NCBI GenBank assembly: GCA_048594975.1
Contig: JBMDXQ010000049.1
Span: 1 to 42,028, forward strand
Direction of reading: 5' to 3'
Source of the DNA: JBMDXB01 sp048594975
Lineage (GTDB): Bacteria; Acidobacteriota; Vicinamibacteria; Vicinamibacterales; 2-12-FULL-66-21
Length of the DNA stretch: 42,028 nucleotides
Shown: piece by piece, positions 15,341-23,140 of the stretch
How the letters are laid out: each line of letters begins with the position of its first letter
Position numbering within the stretch: the first letter of the stretch is position 1
Made by a program: the position numbers and the translations under genes
The notes under the pieces: generated by a model
What the model was told of the DNA's origin: nothing
The model's database searches: none
The model's input: the letters and a program-made list of their open reading frames with translations, nothing else

Positions 15341-16507
15341 TTATCTCCCCGGCCCCGTCGCCGGCATCGTCGGCGGCTTCGAGCGGTCCTCGTACGGGCG
15401 CAGGTGCCACTCGAAGAACACCCAGGTCCGGTTCCACGAGTCGATTTGCGCCGGTGAATCGACGCGTTGCAGCGTCTTGGGATCGACCCGGCGGCTGAAG
15501 GCGTGACCGGCGCTCGGCCCCCACGGCGCCGGGTCGACGTACACCTTGGTTTCGGCGAGCTCGGGCTTGCGCGACCGCAGCGCGTCGACGATCTGCTGGT
15601 CCTCCACGAAATCGACGTCGGTATCGTTGGTGGCCACGTGCACCAGCAGCGGCGTGTTCAGCTTGTCGACGTGGTACAGCGGCGAGCGCTCGATGTAAGT
15701 CTCGCGCTTCTCGAACGGCAGCCCCTGGATGCGGCGCTGCGTCGCGAAGCTGCGCTGGTAGCCGGGGCCCTTGTAGGACAGCCGGAAGACGAGGTTGGTC
15801 ACCGGGACGATCGCGGCAGCCGCCTTGAACGGCGTCCGCTCCCGCATCACGGAAAACAGGGTGATGTAGCCGCCGTGGCTCCAGCCCATGATGCCGACCC
15901 GCTCCTGGTCGACGTGCGGCAGCGTCTTCAGGAACTCGACCGCGCTCATCGTGTCGTCGACCTCGTAGCCGCCGTAATCGATCGCCAGGTAATGCTGTTC
16001 GCCGTACCCGGTGCTGCCGCGATACTCCGGGCAGATGATCACGTAACCGCGCTCGACCGCTTCCCTGACGAAGGGAAACATCGTGATGCCCCAGTTGCCG
16101 TGCACCCCGCCGTGCACCCACACCATCGCCGGATGCCCCTTCGGCCCGCGCTTTTCGAGCGGCTGGAAGAGGTACGCGGGGATGTCCATGTCGCCGATGC
16201 TGCTGCGGTAGGTCACCTTGCGGTACTCCATGACGCCGCGGCTGGCTTCCGCGTATCGTCGCTCGGTCTCCTGCCGGTCCTTGATCTGTCGCTCGAAATC
16301 GGCGCGGGGGTGATCGCCGGGATCGGTGCTGACGTACAGGCGCTGCGCGCGCGCCGGGTCGACTGTGACCGGCTGGCCCTGCCCGGCCGCCCGGATCTCG
16401 ATCTGGGGTTTCTGTCCGCCCGGTGCGGCCGGCGGCTGTTGCGCGGCGATCGTGGCGACGGCAGCGATCGCCAGCGCCGCCGCGTATCGTGGAACGGTCC
16501 TGCCCAT
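15341..16507 (-). CDS. Secreted alpha/beta hydrolase of the prolyl-oligopeptidase (S9-like) type
   Basis: The protein has 388 residues with a signal peptide ending AAVATIAAQQ. An S9 catalytic domain occupies the whole mature chain: WVHGGVHGNW (oxyanion loop), EYRGSTGYG, the nucleophile S210 in GWSHGGY, a likely Asp in HVATNDTDVDF and His in SAGHAFSRR. The beta-propeller of full POP/DPP4 enzymes is missing, so it acts like a single-domain acyl-aminoacyl or cinnamoyl-esterase type enzyme on small substrates. AGGAGC lies about 7 nt before the ATG, with TATCAT about 30 nt upstream. It is divergent from the hydrolase at 16763. Confidence 0.88.
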   Translation of the reverse strand: MGRTVPRYAAALAIAAVATIAAQQPPAAPGGQKPQIEIRAAGQGQPVTVDPARAQRLYVSTDPGDHPRADFERQIKDRQETERRYAEASRGVMEYRKVTYRSSIGDMDIPAYLFQPLEKRGPKGHPAMVWVHGGVHGNWGITMFPFVREAVERGYVIICPEYRGSTGYGEQHYLAIDYGGYEVDDTMSAVEFLKTLPHVDQERVGIMGWSHGGYITLFSVMRERTPFKAAAAIVPVTNLVFRLSYKGPGYQRSFATQRRIQGLPFEKRETYIERSPLYHVDKLNTPLLVHVATNDTDVDFVEDQQIVDALRSRKPELAETKVYVDPAPWGPSAGHAFSRRVDPKTLQRVDSPAQIDSWNRTWVFFEWHLRPYEDRSKPPTMPATGPGR

Positions 16508-16750
16508 CGTGCAGCTCCTGTGTGGTGAATCCGCCGCCGATGATACCTCAGCGCACCACGGTCGAGCGCACGTTCACACGTGCCCGCACCGCTGCCTGCC
16601 GGAAATCACGAAGCGACCGTTCGTGGTTCACGGCGGGTCAACCCATGCGCTGAGGTGCCTTCGCACCGTCCCCGCGTTTGCTCTCGTGCCCGCACCCGGG
16701 ACCCGACAAGCCGGTCGCGGAGCGCCCGGGGCGGATCGCGCGCTTCAGCC

Positions 16751-16756
16751 TACAAT
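16751..16756 (+). promoter_or_regulatory. -10 box TACAAT of the hydrolase at 16763 (predicted leaderless)
   Basis: TACAAT is 6 nt before the GTG at 16763. The spacing helped choose this GTG as the start, since a signal peptide follows directly. Confidence 0.5.
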
Positions 16757-16762
16757 TCGCGC

Positions 16763-18019
16763 GTGCGCCACAGTGTTCTTCTCGCGATCGCTCTCGTCCA
16801 GGCCGTGCCGCAGAACCCGTCGCCCATGTCGGACGCCACGCGCCCGCATCCCAGGGTCGCGCGCTACGACGTGCCCGGGCAACGAGCGGCCCTGTCGCTG
16901 GGAACGGTCTATCTCTCACCGGCATTCGAGCCGCGCTCGCAGCACCTCCTGCTGGTTCACCTGCACGGCGCGCCGTGGCTCGTCGAGCACCACGTGCGGG
17001 AGCACGCGCCGCACGCCGTCCTCGTGACCGTGCAACTCGGCGGCGGGTCGCGCGCCTACGCGGAGGCGTTCGGGGACGCGGAAGGATTCCGCACGCTCGT
17101 TGCCGAGGCTCGTGACGCGGCATCCGCGCTGACGCGCCGCCGGATCGAATTCGACTCAATCGCCCTGACCTCGTTCAGCGCGGGATACGGAGGCGTGCGC
17201 TCGATTCTGCGCCACGCGGAGCACTACGACCGCGTGAACGCCCTCGTGCTGGCCGACTCGCTGCACGCCCGCTACGTCGGCGACGCCACGCGCCCCCGGA
17301 GCACGGACCTGCCGGTGGACGCAGCCGATCTCGATGTGTTCACCAGGTTTGCCGCGGATGCGGCATCGGGCCGAAAGCAACTGCGGGTCACGCACTCGGA
17401 GGTATATCCCGGCACTTACGCGAGCACGACGGAAACGGCGGAGGCGCTGCTGAAACACGTGGGCGTAGCTCGCCGCCCCCTTCTGCGCGAGGGCCCGATC
17501 GGGATGCAGCAGCTCAGCGCAGCACGCCGCGGCGCCTTCCACCTGTCCGGGTTCGCCGGCAACTCGGCGCCCGACCACATGGATCACCTCTACGCGCTCG
17601 GCGAGATGCTGGGCACGCTCAGCGCTCCGCAGAAGGAGGACGGTCGGATGTTGCCGACCGCCCTCGATAGGAGAAACGTTCAGTTGGTGTTGCTCAGACG
17701 GACAGCAGCCGTTCGAAGAACGACCGGTAGCGCTTCAGCGCGACGCGGAGGTCCTCGGTCGACACGTTGTCCCCCCGGCCCCACTGCTGCTCTAGCGTGG
17801 CGCGCTCGCCGGCGAACACGTCGGTCAGCCGCTTCATCATCTCCACGACGAGCGCGTCGGCCTGCTCGACCGCCGACCGCGGCTCGTCGACAAAGCCGGT
17901 CTGGATCGCATCCCACCGCGCCCGGAACCCGCCCGCCTCGTCATCGTGGAACAGCGCGACCGGCGACTCGGACGCGGGGACGCTCGACGCCTCGCGGCGC
18001 TGTGGCTCGCTCGTCATGA
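16763..18019 (+). CDS. Secreted alpha/beta-fold hydrolase with lost stop codon
   Basis: The genuine part is about 290 residues (to about 17630). It has a signal peptide MRHSVLLAIALVQAV, the nucleophile motif SFSAGYGG, and the late NSAPDHMDHLYALGEMLGTL with the likely catalytic His. It probably is a lipase/esterase-type enzyme, substrate unknown. After LGEMLGTL homologues would stop, but this frame stays open to 18019. It then encodes Arg/Ser-rich sequence that is simply the antisense of the gene at 17694-18017. A one-base shift would end it at the TAG at 17668-17670. Either a frameshift removed the natural stop or the consensus has an error. The start is the GTG 6 nt after TACAAT. Confidence 0.7.
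   Translation: MRHSVLLAIALVQAVPQNPSPMSDATRPHPRVARYDVPGQRAALSLGTVYLSPAFEPRSQHLLLVHLHGAPWLVEHHVREHAPHAVLVTVQLGGGSRAYAEAFGDAEGFRTLVAEARDAASALTRRRIEFDSIALTSFSAGYGGVRSILRHAEHYDRVNALVLADSLHARYVGDATRPRSTDLPVDAADLDVFTRFAADAASGRKQLRVTHSEVYPGTYASTTETAEALLKHVGVARRPLLREGPIGMQQLSAARRGAFHLSGFAGNSAPDHMDHLYALGEMLGTLSAPQKEDGRMLPTALDRRNVQLVLLRRTAAVRRTTGSASARRGGPRSTRCPPGPTAALAWRARRRTRRSAASSSPRRARRPARPPTAARRQSRSGSHPTAPGTRPPRHRGTARPATRTRGRSTPRGAVARSS
17641..17660. terminator. Possible hairpin between convergent genes
   Basis: A perfect 7-bp stem with a 6-nt loop (CGGTCGG / CCGACCG) lies between the hydrolase and the convergent 107-residue gene. There is no T-run on either side, so intrinsic termination is uncertain. 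Confidence 0.35.
17694..18017 (-). CDS. Small soluble protein of unknown function, paralogue of the upstream gene
   Basis: The 107 residues have no membrane segment. The core FRARWDAIQTGFVDEPRSAVEQADALVVEMMKRLTDVF followed by STEDLRVALKRYRSFFERLL matches the C-terminal half of the protein encoded at 18014-18577 (WRRVQGMFVDDPDGAVAAADRLV...NYRELFTDLL). Its ATG overlaps the TGA of that gene (ATGA), so the two are translationally coupled. I recognise the family as widespread and unannotated; no function is known to me. Confidence 0.78.
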   Translation of the reverse strand: MTSEPQRREASSVPASESPVALFHDDEAGGFRARWDAIQTGFVDEPRSAVEQADALVVEMMKRLTDVFAGERATLEQQWGRGDNVSTEDLRVALKRYRSFFERLLSV

Positions 18020-18577
18020 CACCCTCCGCAGCTCACGATCGCGTTCGTCGAGCAAATCAGTGAAGAGCTCGCGGTAGTTCACCACCGCCTGCCGTAACTC
18101 CTCGGTTCCCGCCTCTCCGCGCTCGCGCCGCTGCGCCAGCGTGCGCGCGGCACGATAATTCTCGACCACGCGCGGGTGATCGACCGACAGGTCCGCCGCG
18201 CGCGTGTCGAAGTCCTCGATTGGATACCCGCGGGCCGCCATGGCCTCCGTCACCAGCCGGTCGGCCGCGGCAACCGCGCCGTCCGGATCGTCGACGAACA
18301 TGCCCTGGACGCGCCGCCATTCGTTGGCAAACGCCTGACCCTGCTCGCGCGACAGCGGTCGGATCTTGAACCGCTCCACGCGGCGCACGCGCTCCTCCAG
18401 CAGCGCGTCAGCCCGTTCCGGTGAGCCTGCTTCGCGCAGCGCGCGCTCGTACTCGGGACCGAACCGCGCGCGCAGCCGCACCCGCCGCTGCCGCTGCATG
18501 CAGACCCAGGCGGCGACGGCCAACGCCACCACCACGAGCGCGGCAATTCCAATCCCCATTAGCGTCTGTGATTCCAC
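18014..18577 (-). CDS. Membrane-anchored protein of unknown function, first gene of a two-gene operon
   Basis: The 187 residues start at the GTG at 18577, chosen because GGGGAGG lies 5 nt upstream. One N-terminal membrane segment (about residues 8-26, GIGIAALVVVALAVAAWVC) is followed by a basic stop-transfer (RQRRVRLR). The cytoplasmic part then runs FGPEYERALREAG, EWRRVQGMFVDDPDGAVAAA, RAADLSVDHPRVVENYRAAR and TEELRQAVVNYRELFTDLLD, predicted all-helical. The second half is paralogous to the downstream 107-residue protein. The family is common in soil bacteria but has no assigned role to my knowledge. Confidence 0.8.
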   Translation of the reverse strand: MESQTLMGIGIAALVVVALAVAAWVCMQRQRRVRLRARFGPEYERALREAGSPERADALLEERVRRVERFKIRPLSREQGQAFANEWRRVQGMFVDDPDGAVAAADRLVTEAMAARGYPIEDFDTRAADLSVDHPRVVENYRAARTLAQRRERGEAGTEELRQAVVNYRELFTDLLDERDRELRRVS

Positions 18578-18720
18578 TTCGACCTCCCCTGCCCGTGGAA
18601 TCGCAAGCATCGTTCCCACGGGAACGGCCCAGCCGGCGTCGGGCTCTACCGAATGGATGCGAGGCAGCGCGAAACGCGCGCGTGTGCGGCGGTCGAAGCA
18701 TCGCCCATGCTGATGCGGGG

Positions 18721-19366
18721 TCAGGCCGAGGGCCGCCGGCGCCTGAGCGCCCGGTCGATCGCCGCGGCAAACCGATCGTAGGGCACGGCGCCGACAACGG
18801 GCTCTGCCGCGCCGAAAAACGCGTAGATGCCGGGCACGTTCTGGCCGATGAACGCCAGGGGCACGCCCCTGATGCCGAGCTGGAGGGCGAGCGTCAGATC
18901 CGCCTGCAGCTCGTCGAGGTGCGCGTTGCCCTGTACGGCGGACCAGCGCGTCCGGCTCGAGAACCACACTCGGCGCCAAGGCGCTTCAGCACGCCGACAT
19001 CCGAGATGTCGGCATCCTCCTCGAACCTCGCTTTGTACAGAGCGCGGTCCAGCGGGCGGAAGCGGCGGTGCTGCCTGGCAAAGAGCGCCGCCCGCAGCGC
19101 GCGCCGGCTCCGGACGGTCCGGCGCGGGACGCGCATGACGAGGCCGCGTTCAGCCGCCATCGGCAGGACACGGTTGCTCTAGTGCTCGTGGACGTACTCG
19201 CTGTCCAGATCAGGCATGGAAAATCGGCTCGGGCCGCAGCTCGTACGCGTGCCAGCGAATGTCGATCTGCTCGCCGTACCCGGCGGGCTGCTTCCTCGAG
19301 CACGGGAAGCTCGAGATAGCAGTACGGTCAGAGGTAGTCACTCCAGAGGTGAGTCAGCGCGCGCAT
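18721..19366 (-). pseudogene. DsbA-family thioredoxin-fold (FrnE/2-hydroxychromene-2-carboxylate isomerase type) gene, decayed
   Basis: Homologous pieces of one roughly 215-residue protein follow each other in three frames. HLWSDYL then TGA then PYCYLELPVLEEAARR has a stop in place of the first Cys of the CPYC site. Next come YGEQIDIRWHAYELRPEPI (shifted), PDLDSEYVHEH then TAG then SNRVLPMAAERGLVMRVP, and ALFARQHRRFRPLDRALYKA...DADISDVGVLKRLGAECG. After this come LEPDALVR (shifted) and HLDELQADLTLALQLGIRGV up to YDRFAAAIDRALRRR. That gives two in-frame stops and at least four frame changes. The number of lesions makes sequencing error an unlikely explanation. Confidence 0.85.
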
Positions 19367-19461
19367 TCCCCGATTGGCGCACGCCGTTCCACTCGGCCCG
19401 GCTCGACGGCGCACGCGCCGCTTCAGCCGGTCGCGGCCGAGGCTGCCCATCCACGAGCGCG

Positions 19462-22044
19462 CTAGCGCAAGCGAGCCCGGACCGGCACGCGGCGGCCGAG
19501 CTGGATTGTCAACTCGCGAGCCGCCCAGCCCTCGCCGTCACCCGGGAAATCGACCGCGATGTCGTACACCGGAGGGTCGCGCTCCTCGACCCTGCCGCCC
19601 GCTATCGCCCCGACGACGAACGGTACCCTCGCACGCAGGCGGTAGGTGCGACCTGCACGTCCCGCGAGTCGAGCGACATATCTGCCGTCGTTCAGCGACG
19701 TGGAAATGATGCGAAGCCTGCAGGACGGATCGCCGAGGCGGAGCGGCTCGTGCACCGGATCGATCTCGATGCCCGGCTGGATCGGCAGGCGCCGTTCCTG
19801 CCTGGCCGCGGCGCCGTCGAACCTCAACTCACCGTTTCCCGCGAGCTCCGCGCCTGTCGTGCGCGCGACCTTGACGATCACCGGCCGCGGTCGCCCGGCG
19901 TGCACGATCGTTGCGGCGACGTGGTCCGGGTCGCGAACGAACGTCAGATCGAAGATGGCGTCCCGCCACCGTAGGCGCTTCAGCGTAATGGTCCGCCATC
20001 CGGCCGGCAGCTGTGGCTCGAGAACGACGGCGCCGTCCGCGTCGGTCGCGGGCGGCTCCCTCAACCCGGCGAGGCCGCGGATCAGGCCCGACATGAACCC
20101 GCCGGTCGAGAACAACTGGTGCGGCACTGCGGCGGCGATCGGCCGCAGCCGATCGCCGGACAGAAGCTCCGGCATGAAGCCGCGTCCGTCCACGAGCGCA
20201 AGGTCGGCCGTCCCGTCGAGGTACTGCCAGGCGGCCTCGGCTCGATGCTGCGAGTACAGGGCGAGCATGGTGAAGCCGCTGAGGAAGGGCCACACTGCGC
20301 CGTTGTTGTAGCTCTGCGGCTCGTACTGCGCGCTCTCGCGCGAGAGGAGACGCGCCCCCCAGTCCGCGGCAATCCCCGGCCGCGCCAGCTCGTCGAGCAT
20401 GCCGGCCACCGCCGGCCGGCTCGCGTCGAACACGCCGCGCCAGATCCCCACCGCGGACCACGCCGTCGCCTCCGCCTCGCCACGCCCGCTCTTCATCCAC
20501 GCGTAATAGACCCGCCTCCCCTCGTCATCGAGAAACCGCCGGTTGAGGGACTCGCGGGCCCTGGCATGCGCAGCCCCGGCGGTCGGCGCGAACGCGTCGC
20601 CGGCCATCGCCGCCAGTTCGGCGGCCGCGTCCGCCGCATCGGTCCACACGGCCGCCAGGTAGACATCCGTGAGCACGTCGGCGCGCCGCAGCGTTCCGGT
20701 TTCGACCGCGGCGAGGCCCGCCTTCGTGTTGTCCATGAGACCGTCGCCGTCCTCGTCGGTGGATACGCAGTAGTCGTACGCTTTCCTGATCGACGGCCAG
20801 ATCTCCCGCGCGAACGCCCTGTCTCCGCTCGCGCGCACGTAGTCGCGCACCGCGACGATGTAGAGCGGTGTCGTGTCGGCGTGGTAGTAGCCGTACGGGT
20901 AGTCCTCGAACCAGCGGATGTAGGCGGCGCCCTGCGAAAGCTCGTGCATCATCTTGCCGTCCGCCCTCTGGCGCTGCCGCAGAAACTCCAGCGTCTGCTT
21001 CACGGTCTGGAAATCGCCGTAGGCGGTCATGGCCCACGCGTTCATGACCGCGTCGCCGCCGAAGAACCACCCGAACCCGGGCCGCTCCGTCGTGCCGGAG
21101 GGGCCGAGGCCGGCGATGAGCCCGCACCCGAGGTGCGGATTGCAGACAAATCCCTTGTCGAGCGCCACCTTTCCCCACTCGAACGCCAGGTCGATGCGCG
21201 GATCCGGCGTCGTCACCGCGGTCATCTCTTCGCGAAGGCGGCGGTAGTGCACCTCGGTCCCGCGATACGACCGGTCGATCGACGCGAGCAGGTCCGCATA
21301 GATCTTCCTTGCCGCCGCCGCCCCTTCGTGACTTGCCGCAATCGCAATCGGCACGAGCCCGGACGCCGCATCGGCCGCCGTGACCGCGATGGTGAACTGG
21401 GACGGCGCGTCCGGCAGGTTGTGCGCCGGCTGCTCCGGAGGCGTGCGCGCGAGCGGCGACCCGATGAGCGCCGCGTGCCTCCGGCTCGCCTCGCCCGCCA
21501 CGTACGCCTTCGCGCGCTCATCCCAGGAGCTGCTCTGTCCGCCGAGGGCCGCCGGCCACATCGGCTTGAGATCGATGCGGAACTTGACGGTGATCTCCAG
21601 CGGCACGGAGGTATGGATGTCGAGCAGCACGAGGCCGCCGGACTGGTCGATGGGCACGAACCACGTGGCGTCGGCGGTGAAAGAGTCGTGCGCGTAGCGG
21701 ACGGTGCTCGATTCGGGACGGATATCGACGGTCGCAGCGAGGCTCGCGCCGGGAATGGGATCGGCGTACGCCGGCGTGCCGAACGAGAGCTCGAACCCGT
21801 GCAGGATCTTGAGCGGATACACCCACGCCTCGAACGTGCCGTCCTCGCGTCCGAGAAAGGCGGCCCGCCTGCCCGACGCTTCCATGTACCGGAGCGGACG
21901 CGCCTCGCCGACCAGCGCGATCGGGTTCGGGCTGCGCGGGAACCGTGCGATCGTTCCGGCGCCTGCGCCTGGCGACGCCTGGCCGGCCGGAAACGACGGG
22001 GTGATGAGCCACGTGGCCGCGAGCGCAGCGACGGTTCTCCGCAT
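19462..22044 (-). CDS. Secreted amylo-alpha-1,6-glucosidase/six-hairpin glycosidase-like protein
   Basis: The protein has 860 residues with a signal peptide (MRRTVAALAATWLITPSFPAGQAS). The N-terminal beta-sandwich domain spans about 40-250. The (alpha/alpha)6 catalytic domain of the glycogen-debranching GDE_C type starts near 290, with GWFFGGDAVMNAWAM, GKMMHELSQG and YYHADTTPLYIVAVRDYV. The C-terminal beta domain covers about 660-860. The Glu of MHELSQ and the Asp of HADTTPL are the expected functional acids. It likely hydrolyses an oligosaccharide in the periplasm or outside; the exact linkage is open. The start at 22044 has TACAAT 7 nt upstream; a longer ORF to 22518 runs antisense to the pirin gene. 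Confidence 0.87.
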   Translation of the reverse strand: MRRTVAALAATWLITPSFPAGQASPGAGAGTIARFPRSPNPIALVGEARPLRYMEASGRRAAFLGREDGTFEAWVYPLKILHGFELSFGTPAYADPIPGASLAATVDIRPESSTVRYAHDSFTADATWFVPIDQSGGLVLLDIHTSVPLEITVKFRIDLKPMWPAALGGQSSSWDERAKAYVAGEASRRHAALIGSPLARTPPEQPAHNLPDAPSQFTIAVTAADAASGLVPIAIAASHEGAAAARKIYADLLASIDRSYRGTEVHYRRLREEMTAVTTPDPRIDLAFEWGKVALDKGFVCNPHLGCGLIAGLGPSGTTERPGFGWFFGGDAVMNAWAMTAYGDFQTVKQTLEFLRQRQRADGKMMHELSQGAAYIRWFEDYPYGYYHADTTPLYIVAVRDYVRASGDRAFAREIWPSIRKAYDYCVSTDEDGDGLMDNTKAGLAAVETGTLRRADVLTDVYLAAVWTDAADAAAELAAMAGDAFAPTAGAAHARARESLNRRFLDDEGRRVYYAWMKSGRGEAEATAWSAVGIWRGVFDASRPAVAGMLDELARPGIAADWGARLLSRESAQYEPQSYNNGAVWPFLSGFTMLALYSQHRAEAAWQYLDGTADLALVDGRGFMPELLSGDRLRPIAAAVPHQLFSTGGFMSGLIRGLAGLREPPATDADGAVVLEPQLPAGWRTITLKRLRWRDAIFDLTFVRDPDHVAATIVHAGRPRPVIVKVARTTGAELAGNGELRFDGAAARQERRLPIQPGIEIDPVHEPLRLGDPSCRLRIISTSLNDGRYVARLAGRAGRTYRLRARVPFVVGAIAGGRVEERDPPVYDIAVDFPGDGEGWAARELTIQLGRRVPVRARLR

Positions 22045-22051
22045 CCGCGGG

Positions 22052-22057
22052 ATTGTA
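22052..22057 (-). promoter_or_regulatory. -10 box TACAAT of the glycosidase gene
   Basis: TACAAT lies 7 nt before the ATG at 22044, one base more than the usual spacing seen in this window. Confidence 0.45.
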
Positions 22058-22170
22058 GGATGTTCCGCAGCGAGGCCGGAACACGGAGTGGTACGCCCAC
22101 TCAGGGCCGCCCAGGGACCAGGGGACACGGCGTGTCCGGACGGCGTCAAACCATCCAGAGGGCAAAGGAC

Positions 22171-23082
22171 GTGTCGATCCGAGCAGTCAAACGGATGATC
22201 GAGGCGCAGCCGACGATGGAAGGGGCGGGAGTCCGGCTGAGGCGCGGGTTCGGGTTCGGCGATACCGCTGATTTCGATCCGTTCCTGCTGTTCGACGACT
22301 TCCGCAACGACCGGCCTGCGGACTACCTCAAGGGCTTCCCGTGGCACCCGCACCGCGGGATCGAGACCATCACCTACGTCCTGGCCGGCACGGTCGAGCA
22401 CGGCGACAGCCTCGGCAACAGGGGCACGCTGAGCGGCGGCGACATCCAGTGGATGACGGCCGGAAGCGGCATCATCCACCAGGAGATGCCGCAGGGTGAC
22501 GCGCAGGGCCGCATGCACGGGTTCCAGCTCTGGGCGAACCTGCCGCGCGCGCTGAAGATGACCGCTCCGCGCTACCAGGATGTGGCGTCAGCCGACATCC
22601 CGTCGATAACCGACGACGACGGAACGCGCGTCCGCGTGGTGTGCGGCGAGTTCTGGGGGAAGCGCGGCCCGGTCGAGGGCATCGCAGCCGAGCCGCAGTA
22701 CATCGACGTGTCCGTTCCTCCGAACGGGCGCAAGCGGCTGCCCGTCGAGGTCACGCGCCACGCCTTCGCCTACGTCTTCGCCGGATCGGGCACCTTCCGC
22801 GACGCCTCCTCGCCGCGGCCCGTGCTGACCGATGACACCGGCACGAGCCTGGACGATCACGTCCGTTACAACGACGCACGCGATCGCTCGCTCGTCGTAT
22901 TCGATCGCGGCGATGAGGTGGTCGTGCAGGCGGGCGACGAAGGGATCCGGTTCCTGCTCGTCTCCGGCCGTCCGCTCGAGGAACCGATCGCGTGGTACGG
23001 CCCGATCGTCATGAACACCGAGGAGGAGCTGCGCGTCGCGTTCGAGGAGTTTCGCAGAGGGACGTTCATCAAGCATTCCTAA
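22171..23082 (+). CDS. Pirin-family cupin protein
   Basis: This 303-residue double-cupin protein keeps all four metal ligands of pirins: H59 and H61 in FPWHPHRGIETITYV, and H103 and E105 in GSGIIHQEMP. The C-terminal pirin domain follows (RLPVEVTRHAFAYVFAGSG...LLVSGRPLEEPIAWYGPIVM). Some pirins are quercetin dioxygenases, others redox-sensitive co-regulators; this one cannot be placed. The GTG at 22171 (VSIRAVKRMIEAQPTMEGAG) is the best start, with AAGGA just upstream. A much longer open frame reaching back over the glycosidase gene is an antisense artefact. Confidence 0.92.
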   Translation: MSIRAVKRMIEAQPTMEGAGVRLRRGFGFGDTADFDPFLLFDDFRNDRPADYLKGFPWHPHRGIETITYVLAGTVEHGDSLGNRGTLSGGDIQWMTAGSGIIHQEMPQGDAQGRMHGFQLWANLPRALKMTAPRYQDVASADIPSITDDDGTRVRVVCGEFWGKRGPVEGIAAEPQYIDVSVPPNGRKRLPVEVTRHAFAYVFAGSGTFRDASSPRPVLTDDTGTSLDDHVRYNDARDRSLVVFDRGDEVVVQAGDEGIRFLLVSGRPLEEPIAWYGPIVMNTEEELRVAFEEFRRGTFIKHS

Positions 23083-23098
23083 CGGGATCGTTCGCGAC

Positions 23099-23140
23099 CG
23101 GTGACGAACGACCCGTGACGAACGATCCGTGGCGAACCTA
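23099..23140 (+). repeat. Three tandem copies of a 14-nt word
   Basis: Copies at 23099-23112, 23113-23126 and 23127-23140 follow CCGTGACGAACGAT with one to five differences. The last copy contains the stop codon (TAG on the minus strand, 23138-23140) of the M16 gene. Confidence 0.75.

Noticed and set aside
20119..22170. Upstream extension of the pirin frame over the glycosidase gene
   Set aside because: It is antisense to the glycosidase and has no conserved residues; the pirin domain starts at the GTG at 22171.
22045..22518. Upstream extension of the glycosidase to 22518
   Set aside because: It overlaps the pirin gene antisense, and a signal peptide with a TACAAT box marks 22044 as the start.
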